Assembly (NCBI GenBank): GCA_903828595.1 | Contig: CAIKMS010000031.1 | Coordinates: 1-64,000 of the forward strand | Direction: 5' to 3' | DNA: 64,000 bases | From: an uncultured Pseudomonadota bacterium | GTDB lineage: Bacteria > Pseudomonadota > Gammaproteobacteria > Steroidobacterales > Steroidobacteraceae | In this document: in pieces, positions 37,038 through 46,522 of the stretch | Position numbering within the stretch: the first letter of the stretch is position 1 | How the letters are laid out: every line of letters starts with the position of its first letter | Translations under genes and position numbers: made by a program | The notes under the pieces: model-generated | The model's database searches: none | Told to the model about the DNA's origin: nothing | What the model saw: the letters and a program-made list of their open reading frames with translations, nothing else

Positions 37038-37673
37038 TCAAGCCTGCCAAGTCACAGGCAATGATAGGCGCAGAGTGTTAAACAAAAACGGGATCATCTG
37101 AATGGCGAAATCACGTGGGGTCATGACAGCGCCTAATTGCGATAGATCGGTCACTGCCAGTCCCGCGTAACCGCAAGGATTAATGTCATCAAAAGGGCTC
37201 AAGTCCATCGCCACATTAATACTTACGCCATGATAGCTGCTCTGACGGCGCACTCTTAAACCGATGCTGGCGAGCTTTTTACCTTCCACATACACACCAG
37301 GTGCCTCGCGCTTAGCTATCGCGTGAATACCGTAAGTGGCAACCGTCAGAACCACGGCCGACTCCAGTGCCGTGACCAGATCGCGGATGGACAAGCTATG
37401 ACGCTTTAAATCCAACAACGGATAAACCATCAGCTGACCCGGTCCGTGGTAGGTAACCTGGCCCCCGCGATCAACAGCCACCACGGGTATCGCATTGCGC
37501 CTAAGGACGTGCTCCTCCTTACCCGCTGCTCCTTGGGTATAGACCGGAGGATGTTCCAAACACCAGATTTCGTCAGGGCTGTTAGCGTCGCGGGTTGCTG
37601 CATAAGATTGCATCTGCCGCCAGATAGGCTCGTAGGCCTTCAACCCCAACCAACGTAAATTAACGTCTGGCAT
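37038..37673 (-). CDS. lipB: octanoyl-[acyl carrier protein]:protein octanoyltransferase
   Basis: Transfers octanoyl from ACP to lipoyl domains. It is 211 residues with RGGQVTYHGPGQLMVYPL at about 68-85, the Lys of KKLASIGLRV and the catalytic Cys in NPCGYAG near residue 167. It lies 14 bp after lipA in the same direction, so the order here is lipA-lipB rather than the usual lipB-lipA. Confidence 0.97.
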   Translation of the reverse strand: MPDVNLRWLGLKAYEPIWRQMQSYAATRDANSPDEIWCLEHPPVYTQGAAGKEEHVLRRNAIPVVAVDRGGQVTYHGPGQLMVYPLLDLKRHSLSIRDLVTALESAVVLTVATYGIHAIAKREAPGVYVEGKKLASIGLRVRRQSSYHGVSINVAMDLSPFDDINPCGYAGLAVTDLSQLGAVMTPRDFAIQMIPFLFNTLRLSLPVTWQA

Positions 37674-37687
37674 GTGCTTTGCGTGCG

Positions 37688-38710
37688 TTAATTAGCCATC
37701 ACAGGATCACTGCCCGGCAGACCACAGTTGTTTTGTTCCAGCACCCGCTCAGCGCGATAACTGGAGCGCACCAGGGGTCCAGAGACGCACTCTAAGAAAC
37801 CGGCTGCCAGCGCAGCCTGTCGGTACTGCGCAAAGGATTCGGGTGTTACAAACCGCTGCACGGCTAAGTGATTTGGCGTGGGGCGCAGGTACTGCCCCAA
37901 GGTCAGAATATCCACTCTAGCCGCACGCAGATCGGCAATAGCCTCATGAATTTCTTCGTCCGTCTCGCCGAGCCCCAGCATCAAGCTGGTCTTGGTTAAC
38001 ACCTCAGGGCGGTACGCTTTGGCATGAGCCAGTACCGCTAAGGTCTGCTTATAACCGGCGCGCGGATCGCGTACCGGATGAGTTAAACGCCGCACCGTTT
38101 CCACGTTCTGTGCGAACACACTCAGGCCACTGTCCATCACGGTTTCAATATCCGCGGACACTCCCTGAAAATCAGGGGTCAGCGCCTCCACTGCCACGCC
38201 TGGAGTACGCGTTTTTATCGCCCGAATACAGGCGGCATAGTGAGCGGCTCCACCGTCGCTTAAGTCATCACGGTTAACCGAGGTCAGCACTACGTACTTA
38301 AGGCCCATAAGTTCGACCGTGCGCGCCACATTGGCGGGTTCCTCAAGATCCAGCCAGCCACGTGGGTTGCCCGTATCCACCGAACAGAACCGACAAGCCC
38401 GGGTGCAGACCTCACCCATCAACATGATGGTGGCTGTGCCGTGATTCCAGCACTCACCGATATTGGGGCACTTAGCTTCCTCACAAACCGTCGCTAAACG
38501 ATGCTCTCGTACTGTTTCGCGTACCGCATTAAAACGCTCGCCCGCTGGCAAGGGCGCACGCAACCAAGACGGTTTAGGCGGGGCCGGGGTGACTTCCTGA
38601 ACGCTCTTGATGCCATCTTTGATTGCGGTATGACCTTGGCTCGTGCGGTATTTCTCGCCGCTGCGCGCCGCCGGTCCTGTCACCACGTCAATGCCCTTAA
38701 ACTGCGTCAT
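37688..38710 (-). CDS. lipA: lipoyl synthase (radical SAM)
   Basis: Inserts two sulfurs into octanoyl lipoyl domains. It is 340 residues with the auxiliary cluster [13 protein letters not shown] and the radical [11 protein letters not shown], then [15 protein letters not shown] and the C-terminal RSSYRAE motif with the Ser ligand. Both Fe-S clusters are complete. A TATAAT at 38744-38749 on the minus strand lies 34 bp upstream of the ATG. Confidence 0.98.
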   Translation of the reverse strand: MTQFKGIDVVTGPAARSGEKYRTSQGHTAIKDGIKSVQEVTPAPPKPSWLRAPLPAGERFNAVRETVREHRLATVCEEAKCPNIGECWNHGTATIMLMGEVCTRACRFCSVDTGNPRGWLDLEEPANVARTVELMGLKYVVLTSVNRDDLSDGGAAHYAACIRAIKTRTPGVAVEALTPDFQGVSADIETVMDSGLSVFAQNVETVRRLTHPVRDPRAGYKQTLAVLAHAKAYRPEVLTKTSLMLGLGETDEEIHEAIADLRAARVDILTLGQYLRPTPNHLAVQRFVTPESFAQYRQAALAAGFLECVSGPLVRSSYRAERVLEQNNCGLPGSDPVMAN

Positions 38711-38743
38711 GCGCGAAACCCAACCATCGCTTTAAAGAGGCCT

Positions 38744-38749
38744 ATTATA
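38744..38749 (-). promoter_or_regulatory. -10 element upstream of lipA
   Basis: A perfect TATAAT on the minus strand, 34 bp before the lipA ATG. The -35 region does not match the consensus, so the call rests on the -10 hexamer and its position. Confidence 0.4.
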
Positions 38750-38767
38750 CGCTGCTTCCGCACTCGC

Positions 38768-39448
38768 CTAGTGTGCATCCGGCGGCGCCTGCAGTGCCGC
38801 CAAACGATCCGGGGTGCCGACATCACTCCACAGCCCCGTATAGCGTTCACCGCTTAAACGACCCCACTGCATAGCCTGCAATAACAACGGCTTAAGAGCA
38901 CGTCGACCGGGTGGTACTCCGGCAAACAACGCCGGATGAAAGCAGGCCATACCCGAATAGGTGTAGGTCATCGGGCCAGTCACGCGAACTTCATCGCCTT
39001 CTAAGCCAAAATCGCCGCGAGGGTGTTGCAAGGGATTGGGTACCAGCATCAAGTGCCCCAGCCGGCCTGTCGCCGGGGGGCGCAATGGGCTTGCGCTATC
39101 GCTGAACACATCGGCATTGACCACCGCGAAGGGTTCACCCTTAAAAAAAGGCAAGGCATTGATAATGCCGCCGGCTACCTCTAACGGTTCATCTCCCTCA
39201 TCGAAGTACTCGATTCGTACTCCAAAGGCACGGCCATCACCCAGCACCGGCAAAAACTGGTCTTTGAGCCAACAAATGTTAATGGCAATGTCAGCAACAC
39301 CCGCTGCGGCCAGACGCTCAATATGGTGAACAATCAGCGGCTTGCCAAAAACGCTAAGTAACGGCTTAGGGGTATGCAAGGTTAACGGTCGCATGCGTTC
39401 ACCTTTGCCGGCTGCCAGGATCATCGCGCGTGTGATTAAAGCACTCAT
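38768..39448 (-). CDS. murU: N-acetylmuramate alpha-1-phosphate uridylyltransferase
   Basis: Makes UDP-MurNAc from MurNAc-1-phosphate in the cell-wall recycling route that bypasses MurA/MurB (and fosfomycin). It is 226 residues with the nucleotidyltransferase start AMILAAGKGERMRPLT, then TPKPLLSVFGKPLI and the metal Asp in VVNADVF. It overlaps amgK by 4 bp, the pairing known from Pseudomonas. Confidence 0.94.
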   Translation of the reverse strand: MSALITRAMILAAGKGERMRPLTLHTPKPLLSVFGKPLIVHHIERLAAAGVADIAINICWLKDQFLPVLGDGRAFGVRIEYFDEGDEPLEVAGGIINALPFFKGEPFAVVNADVFSDSASPLRPPATGRLGHLMLVPNPLQHPRGDFGLEGDEVRVTGPMTYTYSGMACFHPALFAGVPPGRRALKPLLLQAMQWGRLSGERYTGLWSDVGTPDRLAALQAPPDAH

Positions 39449-40476
39449 GCCAATGCGCGCGCTTGGGCGGCCTCAAAGCCGGGCAGCACGTGATCTGTTA
39501 GGTACCGATCAAGATCACTCAGCTCCGGATAAAGCCGGGCAACCTCCAGCACATAATCAAGCACCATAGGCAGATCGTTGAGGTAATTCTTCTTGCCATC
39601 TCGGTACCAAAGCCGGGCAAAAATGCCCAGCACTTTGAGATGGCGTTGCAACCCCATGAGATCAAAACTGTGCAGAAAACTTGCCGTGTCGCTGACAGCC
39701 AAACCCGTGGCCGCCGCGCGGCGCCGATAGTCTTCTACCCAAGCAGTCACTTGGGATCGTGGCCAACGCCAGTAGCAGTCTTTGTACAAAGACACCAGGT
39801 CATAAGTCAGGGGACCTTCAATAGCATCCTGAAAATCCAGAATCCCAGGAGTAGCCTCACCACACACCATCAGATTGCGACAGTGGTAATCCCTGTGCAC
39901 AAAGACGTAAGGCTGCTGCCCGACGGCCAAGTCGACACGATGCAACACTCGCTTAAGCAACTCACCCAGAGCCTCATTCAGTGGTAACTGTAAGTGCCGG
40001 GCGACAAACCACTCAGGAAAAAGCGCAACTTCACGCGCAAACACTTCAGCGTCATAGCGCTGAAGTCCCACTAACAGGTTCGAACTCGTCTGCATTTTTA
40101 GCAGTGCCGCCGCCGCCGCCGGGTATAGGCTGGACGCCGCGACACCGGCGTTGAGTGCGGCCAAATAGTGCGTCGATCCCAAATCAGATAACAGCAAAAA
40201 ACCGCGGGCCGTATCTTGAGCGTGAATCAAAGGCACGTTTAAACCGGCCGCCTGCAAGGCTTGAGCTATCTTCACAAAAGGGCGCACATCTTCCTGAGGG
40301 GGCGGCGCGTCCATCGCGATCCACGTATTGGTGCCTTCAAAGATCCGGAAATAGCGCCTGAAACTGGCGTCAGCAGAGGCGGGCGCGAGCTCAAACGAGC
40401 GCCCCGAAAAACACTCAAAAAGCCACTGCCGCAAGGCATCTAATCGAGGATCGTTGGGTAAAGTGCCTGAGTTCAT
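39445..40476 (-). CDS. amgK: N-acetylmuramate/N-acetylglucosamine kinase AmgK
   Basis: An anomeric sugar kinase that makes MurNAc-1-phosphate for MurU. It is about 343 residues of the aminoglycoside phosphotransferase fold: ASADASFRRYFRI at the N-terminus, the catalytic loop VFVHRDYHCRNLMV and the metal Asp in ILDFQDAIEGP. ATG 40476 with CAGGTAACC upstream is preferred over a start at 40524, which would put the start upstream of the -10 element. It diverges from lptD. Confidence 0.93.
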   Translation of the reverse strand: MNSGTLPNDPRLDALRQWLFECFSGRSFELAPASADASFRRYFRIFEGTNTWIAMDAPPPQEDVRPFVKIAQALQAAGLNVPLIHAQDTARGFLLLSDLGSTHYLAALNAGVAASSLYPAAAAALLKMQTSSNLLVGLQRYDAEVFAREVALFPEWFVARHLQLPLNEALGELLKRVLHRVDLAVGQQPYVFVHRDYHCRNLMVCGEATPGILDFQDAIEGPLTYDLVSLYKDCYWRWPRSQVTAWVEDYRRRAAATGLAVSDTASFLHSFDLMGLQRHLKVLGIFARLWYRDGKKNYLNDLPMVLDYVLEVARLYPELSDLDRYLTDHVLPGFEAAQARALA

Positions 40477-40485
40477 GGTTACCTG

Positions 40486-40493
40486 ATTATAAT
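40486..40493. promoter_or_regulatory. overlapping divergent -10 elements between amgK and lptD
   Basis: ATTATAAT is its own reverse complement and so offers TATAAT on both strands (minus 40486-40491, plus 40488-40493). Transcription to the left would start only a few bases before the amgK ATG. No -35 consensus is evident on either side. Confidence 0.35.
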
Positions 40494-40539
40494 ACTGACG
40501 TTTCCGCCGCCACCCCGGCGACACGATGGATCGTCGCGC

Positions 40540-42804
40540 TTGGTACTGAGTTCCTTCACCCGCACCTGCCGATATCCGCTGCTGCTCAGCCTGACCGGCT
40601 ACCTATGGGCAGTAGTCGCACTGGCTGACTGCCCGCCGAACCGCGCGAACGCGCCCGTAGCCGCAGCGTCTAACGCCATTGTGCCATCGCCGGACTTGCA
40701 CGCACCCGTAGAAATTTCCAGTGACGGGGCGACTCTGGACCCGCAAGGCAACACCCAGTTAAGCGGCCATGTGCAGGTTAGCCAAGCCGGCCGAGCCTTG
40801 GATGCCGAAACCGCCACCTACGATGCGCTCAGCGGCGCCATCGGCGCGCGCGGCAACGTGCGCTATCAAACGCCGAAGGTGACCCTGACCGGTGTTGCCG
40901 GAACCTGGACGCAAACCGGCGCCGCGGACTTTCAGGAAGGCGAGTTTGTGTTAGGCCAAGGTCAGGCTCGTGGCCATGCCAAGGATATTACGCTCGCACC
41001 TAACGGTGCGCTGACGCTGAGTCGTGTTTCGTTCACCGCCTGCCCGGCCGGTCGTGATGACTGGCAGATCAAAGCCTCATCACTGGACATTGATCGCGCC
41101 GCCAATGTCGGCACCGCACACAATATGGAGCTGGACTTTTTAGGTGTGCCCATCCTTTACGCGCCTATGCTGTCCTTCCCGGTCAGCGATGAGCGCAAGT
41201 CCGGTTTTCTGGTGCCAGTACCGAACCACTCAGGGCGTAACGGGTTTGAGCTGTCAGTACCCTACTACTTCAATCTAGCGCCCAATTATGACGCGACGCT
41301 GTCCTTAGGCGAGATGACCGCGCGTGGCCCGACCGTGGGTGGCGAGTTTCGTTATCTGACCCAGAACAGCAGGGGCTCGCTGGCGCTAGACTCGGTGGCT
41401 GCCGACTCGCAGACCGGTAATAGTCGCGGCTATTTACGACTGCAAAATCGCACGGACTTTGGCTCCCAGCTGCGCTTGAACCTGAATGCCTCGGCAATCA
41501 GTGACAGTCGCTATTTTGAAGATTTCAGCCAAGGCCCCGAAGGCTCAAGCCTGAGCTATCTGCCGCGTCAAGCTCAGTTGACCTACCTTGACGGCAACTG
41601 GCGAGCTATAGCGCTGGTCGAGCAATTTCAAACCGTTGACCTGAGTGTCGCACCATTAAGCCGGCCCTACACCCGCCTGCCCGACTTAAGCGTCATGGGC
41701 CGCTGGCGCTTACCGGCTCATTTCGAAGGCCTGCTCGATGCCGAGGCGGTGTATTTCACGCGCGAGAACTCCACCAACGGCGGACGCTTAAGCGTGCTGC
41801 CCAGCCTGCGCTATGTATGGCGTCAGCCCGGGGCCTTTGTTATCCCCTCATTAAGCTATCAACTGCTGGGCTACAGCCTGTCTAATAATCTCAACGGATC
41901 AATGGCATTGCCCGACCGTGTCGAGCACTCGCCGATCGTGAACGCGCCGACCTTAGGATTAGATAGTGGCCTGGTCTTTGAGCGCAATCGGGGAACGTTG
42001 CTCAGCACGCTAGAGCCGCGTGTGCTTTACACCTACACGCCTTATCGCAATCAAAGCGCGTTACCTTTGTTTGATACGGCGCTGCCCGATTTCAACATTG
42101 TGCAGTTATTCCGCAGTACCCGTTACGTAGGCGGCGACCGCATCGCCGATGCCAATCAATTGGCCAGCGGCGTCACCACTCGCCTGATTCAAGCCAGTAA
42201 CGGTGAAGAACTGCTCAACGCAACGCTGGGCAATATTTATTACTTTTCCAAACCTCGCATCACCCTGCCCGGAGAAGCTGCATCAACCAATCCAACCTCG
42301 GATGTGGTGGCCGATGTGATTCTGCACACCTTCAGCCATTGGAATATCGAACTGGGTGAGGCCTGGGCGCCACAGAGCTCGCATGCCGAAAGAACCGAAA
42401 TCGGCGTTCAGTATCGCCGCTCCGGTGAGCAGGTAGTCAACCTGGCTTACCGCTTCAGGCGTGACCTGCTAAGCCAAGTCGAGGGCAGCGCCGCCTGGCC
42501 TTTGACGCCGTCCTGGCAGGTGGTTGCCCGACAGGTCTATTCCACCAAAGATCACGCCAGCATCGATACCGTTTTTGGCCTCCAGTACCGCAGCTGCTGC
42601 TGGAAAGTCCGGGTCGTTGCTCGCCGCGATATTGTCACCCGCCCGACAGACCTTACCCAGTTGGTGGGTTCGAGCGACACCTCCATTGCCCTGGAATTGG
42701 AACTCAACGGGCTGGCGGCGGTCGGATCTTCTGCGAACACTTTCCTGCGGACGGCGATTCGGGGATACTCCCCCACCGTCGGCAGGAATCCGCTGGCCGA
42801 CTAA
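40540..42804 (+). CDS. lptD: LPS-assembly protein LptD
   Basis: The outer-membrane barrel that inserts LPS. It is 754 residues: signal peptide (about 12-29, ending VALADC), the N-terminal OstA-like jellyroll (about 55-200: ISSDGATLDPQGNTQLSGH), then the LptD barrel with FPVSDERKSGFLVP. Conserved Cys are seen at the N-terminus, in FTACPAG, and as a pair SCCW near the C-terminus, so the inter-domain disulfides are possible. The only available start is a TTG with GGA upstream. It begins lptD-surA-pdxA-ksgA-apaG-apaH. Confidence 0.96.
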   Translation: MVLSSFTRTCRYPLLLSLTGYLWAVVALADCPPNRANAPVAAASNAIVPSPDLHAPVEISSDGATLDPQGNTQLSGHVQVSQAGRALDAETATYDALSGAIGARGNVRYQTPKVTLTGVAGTWTQTGAADFQEGEFVLGQGQARGHAKDITLAPNGALTLSRVSFTACPAGRDDWQIKASSLDIDRAANVGTAHNMELDFLGVPILYAPMLSFPVSDERKSGFLVPVPNHSGRNGFELSVPYYFNLAPNYDATLSLGEMTARGPTVGGEFRYLTQNSRGSLALDSVAADSQTGNSRGYLRLQNRTDFGSQLRLNLNASAISDSRYFEDFSQGPEGSSLSYLPRQAQLTYLDGNWRAIALVEQFQTVDLSVAPLSRPYTRLPDLSVMGRWRLPAHFEGLLDAEAVYFTRENSTNGGRLSVLPSLRYVWRQPGAFVIPSLSYQLLGYSLSNNLNGSMALPDRVEHSPIVNAPTLGLDSGLVFERNRGTLLSTLEPRVLYTYTPYRNQSALPLFDTALPDFNIVQLFRSTRYVGGDRIADANQLASGVTTRLIQASNGEELLNATLGNIYYFSKPRITLPGEAASTNPTSDVVADVILHTFSHWNIELGEAWAPQSSHAERTEIGVQYRRSGEQVVNLAYRFRRDLLSQVEGSAAWPLTPSWQVVARQVYSTKDHASIDTVFGLQYRSCCWKVRVVARRDIVTRPTDLTQLVGSSDTSIALELELNGLAAVGSSANTFLRTAIRGYSPTVGRNPLAD

Positions 42805-42837
42805 AGGCCCCTCTTTTTGCGCCTGGAACCTCATAGC

Positions 42838-44193
42838 ATGCCAATCACCGCTTCAACTCTCACCCTCCCCGGTTCGCTGATCCGCCGACGGGCCGCCTTA
42901 GCCTTAAGCGCTCTGCTGGCGCTGATGACTGCGGGGGGCGTCGAGGCCCAAACGCGTGAAATCGGTGGCAAAGGTGAACTGCTTGATCGCATCGCTGTGA
43001 TCGTTAATGACGGCGTCGTGCTCCAAAGCCAGGTTGATGAAAAAGTCGCCGAGGTGACCAAGCGCCTGACCGAGCAAAAAACACCCTTACCGGCCGCTTC
43101 GGTGTTACGCAGCCAAATCACCGAACGCTTGATCACCGAGGAGATCCAGGCGCAACGGGCCAGCAAACTGGGCATTAAGGTCACTGACGAAGCGCTGAAT
43201 ACGGCGCTACGCAATATGGCTGAGCAAAATCATATTGCTTTCGCACAGTTACCGGATGTTCTGGCCAAAGAGGGCATTGCCTACCCTGAGTACCGCGAGC
43301 AGATGCGCCGTGAAATGAGCCAGTCGATGCTGCGTAATCGTGACGTGTTTTCACGCATGTATATCAGCCCACGGGAAGTCGATCAGCTGGTGGCCAAACA
43401 AGCCAGTGGCGCCGAGACTAACGGCGAGTACAACGTATCGCATATTTTGCTCTCACTGCCTGAAGCGGCCACCGCTGCACAGGTTGATCAAGTAGAGCAA
43501 AAAGCGCGTGACATTTATGACCGCGCCTCTAAAGGCGAAGACTTCGGCCAACTCGCGGTGACCTACTCGCAGGCCCAATCCGCCCTTGATCGCGGACAAC
43601 TGGGCTGGCGCAAAGGCGGCGAGCTGCCAACGTTCATTTCGGAAATCATTGCCAAAATTAAGCCCGGTCAGGTGGCATCACCGGTGCGCACGCCGTCGGG
43701 TTTTCACATCGTAAAGTTGAATGAAGCGCGCGTTGCTGACGCCACCGTGATGGTTCAACAGGTGCACGCACGACACATCTTGATTAAAACCAACGAACTT
43801 CAGGATGATGAAACGGTTCGTGGACGGCTACAGGCCTTGCGTGAGCGTATTATCAAAGGCACAGAAGACTTCGCATCAATTGCCAAGGCGGTCTCGGAAG
43901 ATCCCGGTTCGGCCAGCGAAGGCGGAGACCTGGGCTGGACCTCACCGGGTACCTTTGTACCGGAGTTTGAATCGACTTTGGCGACGCTTAAGACCGATGA
44001 AATCAGCGAGCCCTTTCGTACCCAGTATGGATGGCACATCATGCAACTGCTCGGTCGTCGCACACAGGATATGACGGCTGAAGATAAACGCCGTAAAGCC
44101 TACGAGCAGCTACGTGCCGGCAAAGCCGACGAAGAAACCGAACTCTGGCTACGACGGTTGCGGGATGAGGCGTACGTCGACATCCGCAATTAA
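42838..44193 (+). CDS. surA: periplasmic chaperone/prolyl isomerase SurA
   Basis: Escorts outer-membrane proteins, including LptD. It is about 451 residues: signal peptide ending GVEAQ, the N-terminal SurA domain with DRIAVIVNDGVVLQSQVDEKV, then two parvulin domains (NVSHILLSLPEAA and HARHILIKTNEL). ATG 42838 is preferred over an in-frame TTG at 42817. It overlaps pdxA by 29 bp. Confidence 0.97.
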   Translation: MPITASTLTLPGSLIRRRAALALSALLALMTAGGVEAQTREIGGKGELLDRIAVIVNDGVVLQSQVDEKVAEVTKRLTEQKTPLPAASVLRSQITERLITEEIQAQRASKLGIKVTDEALNTALRNMAEQNHIAFAQLPDVLAKEGIAYPEYREQMRREMSQSMLRNRDVFSRMYISPREVDQLVAKQASGAETNGEYNVSHILLSLPEAATAAQVDQVEQKARDIYDRASKGEDFGQLAVTYSQAQSALDRGQLGWRKGGELPTFISEIIAKIKPGQVASPVRTPSGFHIVKLNEARVADATVMVQQVHARHILIKTNELQDDETVRGRLQALRERIIKGTEDFASIAKAVSEDPGSASEGGDLGWTSPGTFVPEFESTLATLKTDEISEPFRTQYGWHIMQLLGRRTQDMTAEDKRRKAYEQLRAGKADEETELWLRRLRDEAYVDIRN

Positions 44194-45178
44194 CGCCGTC
44201 ACCGCCTCAGGCGGTCCGGCGATTGTGGTCACTTCCGGCGAACCGGCGGGTGTAGGTCCGGATCTGTGCCTGGCCGTGGCTCAAAAACCCTGGCCAGCTA
44301 AATTGCTGTTTCTCGGCGATCCCCTGCTCTTTCGTGAACGAGCCGCTGAGACAGGATCATCCGTTAGCATTGAAGTCACGGACGAATTGATCGCTCACCA
44401 GGCCGGCGTGCTGCGCGTTAGCCCCGTAACCCTCGGCGCGCCCGTAGAAGCCGGCCGCCTGGACACGGCCAATGCCGCGTATGTCATGCGCATGCTCGAT
44501 ATCGCCTGCGACGGTTGTCTGAGTGGTCGGTTTCAAGCCATGGTCACCGCACCGGTTCAAAAAAGCATTATCAGCGACAGTGGTTTGGCTTTTACCGGCC
44601 ACACCGAGTATCTGGCACAGCGTACCCACAGCGCTTTACCGGTCATGCTGTTGGTTGCCGGCAAACTGCGCGTGGCCCTGGCCACCACCCATCTGCCCCT
44701 ATCGCAAGTGCCCCAGGCCTTATCGATCCCCCAACTGGTGAACCTTCTCAGCGTCCTTGACGAGGGACTGCGTAGCCGCTTTGCATTAGCCAGACCCCGC
44801 ATTGTGGTCTGTGGCTTAAATCCGCACGCCGGCGAAGGAGGCCATCTGGGTCGCGAGGAAATCGACATCATTGAGCCCGCCATTAAGCAGGCACGGGCAC
44901 AAGACTTGGTGATTCGTGGCCCGGTACCCGCCGATACCGCCTTCACACCACGCGCACTCACCGATGCCGATGCGGTACTGGCGATGTACCACGATCAGGG
45001 CCTGCCCGTGCTCAAACATGCCGGCTTTGGCTCTGCCATCAACGTCACCTTAGGCCTGCCTATCATCCGAACCTCCGTAGACCATGGCACTGCTCTGGAC
45101 TTAGCCGGCACGGGCCGCGCCGATGCAGGTAGCCTGATCGCCGCCCTGCAATTAGCTGTGGATTGCGCAAGTACGTGA
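44165..45178 (+). CDS. pdxA: 4-hydroxythreonine-4-phosphate dehydrogenase
   Basis: The NAD-dependent step of the DXP-dependent pyridoxal phosphate pathway. It is 337 residues with VVTSGEPAGVGPDL, the His-containing GHTEYLAQRT, CGLNPHAGEGGHLG and the metal His in AMYHDQGLPVLK. The start ATG lies inside the surA end; a start at 44114 lies deeper in surA and is rejected. Its stop overlaps the ksgA start (GTGA). Confidence 0.96.
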   Translation: MRRTSTSAINAVTASGGPAIVVTSGEPAGVGPDLCLAVAQKPWPAKLLFLGDPLLFRERAAETGSSVSIEVTDELIAHQAGVLRVSPVTLGAPVEAGRLDTANAAYVMRMLDIACDGCLSGRFQAMVTAPVQKSIISDSGLAFTGHTEYLAQRTHSALPVMLLVAGKLRVALATTHLPLSQVPQALSIPQLVNLLSVLDEGLRSRFALARPRIVVCGLNPHAGEGGHLGREEIDIIEPAIKQARAQDLVIRGPVPADTAFTPRALTDADAVLAMYHDQGLPVLKHAGFGSAINVTLGLPIIRTSVDHGTALDLAGTGRADAGSLIAALQLAVDCAST

Positions 45179-45969
45179 TACGTCCTCGCAAACGCTTTGG
45201 CCAGCACTTCCTGCATGACAGCCAAGTCATCGCCAACATCATCAATGCGATCAACCCGCAACCTGGCGAGCCGATTCTGGAAATCGGGCCCGGCTTAGGA
45301 GCGATTACCGGTGAGTTACTCAAGCGTGCGCAACGTTTGGAAGTGATAGAGATTGATCGCGATGTCATTCCTGTTTTGCGTGAGCGAATGCAGGGCCGGG
45401 GTGAGTTGATCATTCATGAGGCAGACGCACTCAATGTGGATTTAACGCGTTTGGCTGCCGGCAGGCGCCTGCGCATCTGCGGCAATTTGCCTTACAACAT
45501 TTCCACGCCGTTATTGTTTCACCTGCTAGAAGCCGCGCCGTCTATCGCTGATATGCATTTTATGCTGCAAAAGGAAGTGGTAGACCGAATGGCCGCGCAC
45601 GCCAATGACGATGCTTACGGGCGTTTGTCGGTGATGATTGCCGTGATCGCCGAGGTTGAGTCGTTATTTGATGTAGGGCCTGAGTCATTTACCCCTGCGC
45701 CGCGCGTGCAGTCCTCCGTTGTGCGCCTACGGCCGCGCGCTAAGCTGCCATTTGCTATACCTGACCGGGCGCGTTTTGCCCGCGTGGTGTCAGCCGCCTT
45801 TGGTCAACGGCGCAAAACCTTAAGAAACTCTTTGAAGGGTCAAGTCGATAACGCCGGCTTTATCAGTGCCGATATCGATCCCATCCGTCGGGCAGAAACC
45901 CTGTCCCCCGAGGAGTTTGGGCGTTTGGCGCTGACGCCGCCGCCGCGTACTGAACAAACCGAACCTTAA
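45175..45969 (+). CDS. ksgA: 16S rRNA (A1518/A1519) dimethyltransferase
   Basis: Dimethylates two adenines in helix 45 of 16S rRNA. It is 264 residues starting IRPRKRFGQHFLHD, with SAM motif EIGPGLGAITGEL and NLPYNISTPLLFH. The GTG start at 45175 overlaps the pdxA stop by 4 bp; a TTG at 45163 is also in frame. The C-terminal helical domain is complete. Confidence 0.97.
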   Translation: MIRPRKRFGQHFLHDSQVIANIINAINPQPGEPILEIGPGLGAITGELLKRAQRLEVIEIDRDVIPVLRERMQGRGELIIHEADALNVDLTRLAAGRRLRICGNLPYNISTPLLFHLLEAAPSIADMHFMLQKEVVDRMAAHANDDAYGRLSVMIAVIAEVESLFDVGPESFTPAPRVQSSVVRLRPRAKLPFAIPDRARFARVVSAAFGQRRKTLRNSLKGQVDNAGFISADIDPIRRAETLSPEEFGRLALTPPPRTEQTEP

Positions 45970-46090
45970 GCCTTGAGACAGTCGCGGATAGGAATGCACG
46001 GCAACCATTAAAAGCCTGTGCACGAAGGTCGGCTTTCACTAAGATGCACGGGGGATATCGAGTAACCCACTGACTCTACCGAGGTGCTGC

Positions 46091-46510
46091 ATGATTGTGA
46101 CCACTCCGCCCAACACCAGCACAGACGCCGCCAGCGAATCGGGCTACAAGATCGCTATCGAAGTGGATACCAGCTACATCGAGCATCAGTCCGAGCCCGG
46201 CGATAATCGCTACGTATTCTCCTACACGATCACGATCCGCAACGAAGGCGAAGTGCCGGCACGATTGATGACCCGACATTGGGTCATTACCGATGCAAAC
46301 GGCAAAGTCCAAGAAGTTCGCGGGGATGGTGTGGTCGGTGAGCAGCCGCATCTAAAACCAGGGCAGGGTTTTCGCTATTCCAGCGGGGCTATCTTAGAAA
46401 CTCCGGTTGGGGCGATGTACGGCAGTTACCAGATGCAGGCGGATGACGGGCACAGTTTTGATGCCCCGATCGCTCCCTTCACGTTAGCCGTACCGCACGC
46501 ACTGCACTAA
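46091..46510 (+). CDS. apaG: ApaG protein (FN3-like fold)
   Basis: A 139-residue protein of the ApaG/DUF525 family with YVFSYTITIRNEG, RHWVITDANG and the GEQPHLKPGQGFRYSSG loop. The role is poorly defined; the fold binds phosphates or divalent metals. The first 15 residues are a low-complexity extension compared with E. coli. It stands 12 bp before apaH. Confidence 0.96.
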   Translation: MIVTTPPNTSTDAASESGYKIAIEVDTSYIEHQSEPGDNRYVFSYTITIRNEGEVPARLMTRHWVITDANGKVQEVRGDGVVGEQPHLKPGQGFRYSSGAILETPVGAMYGSYQMQADDGHSFDAPIAPFTLAVPHALH

Positions 46511-46522
46511 GCGCCGGTCACG

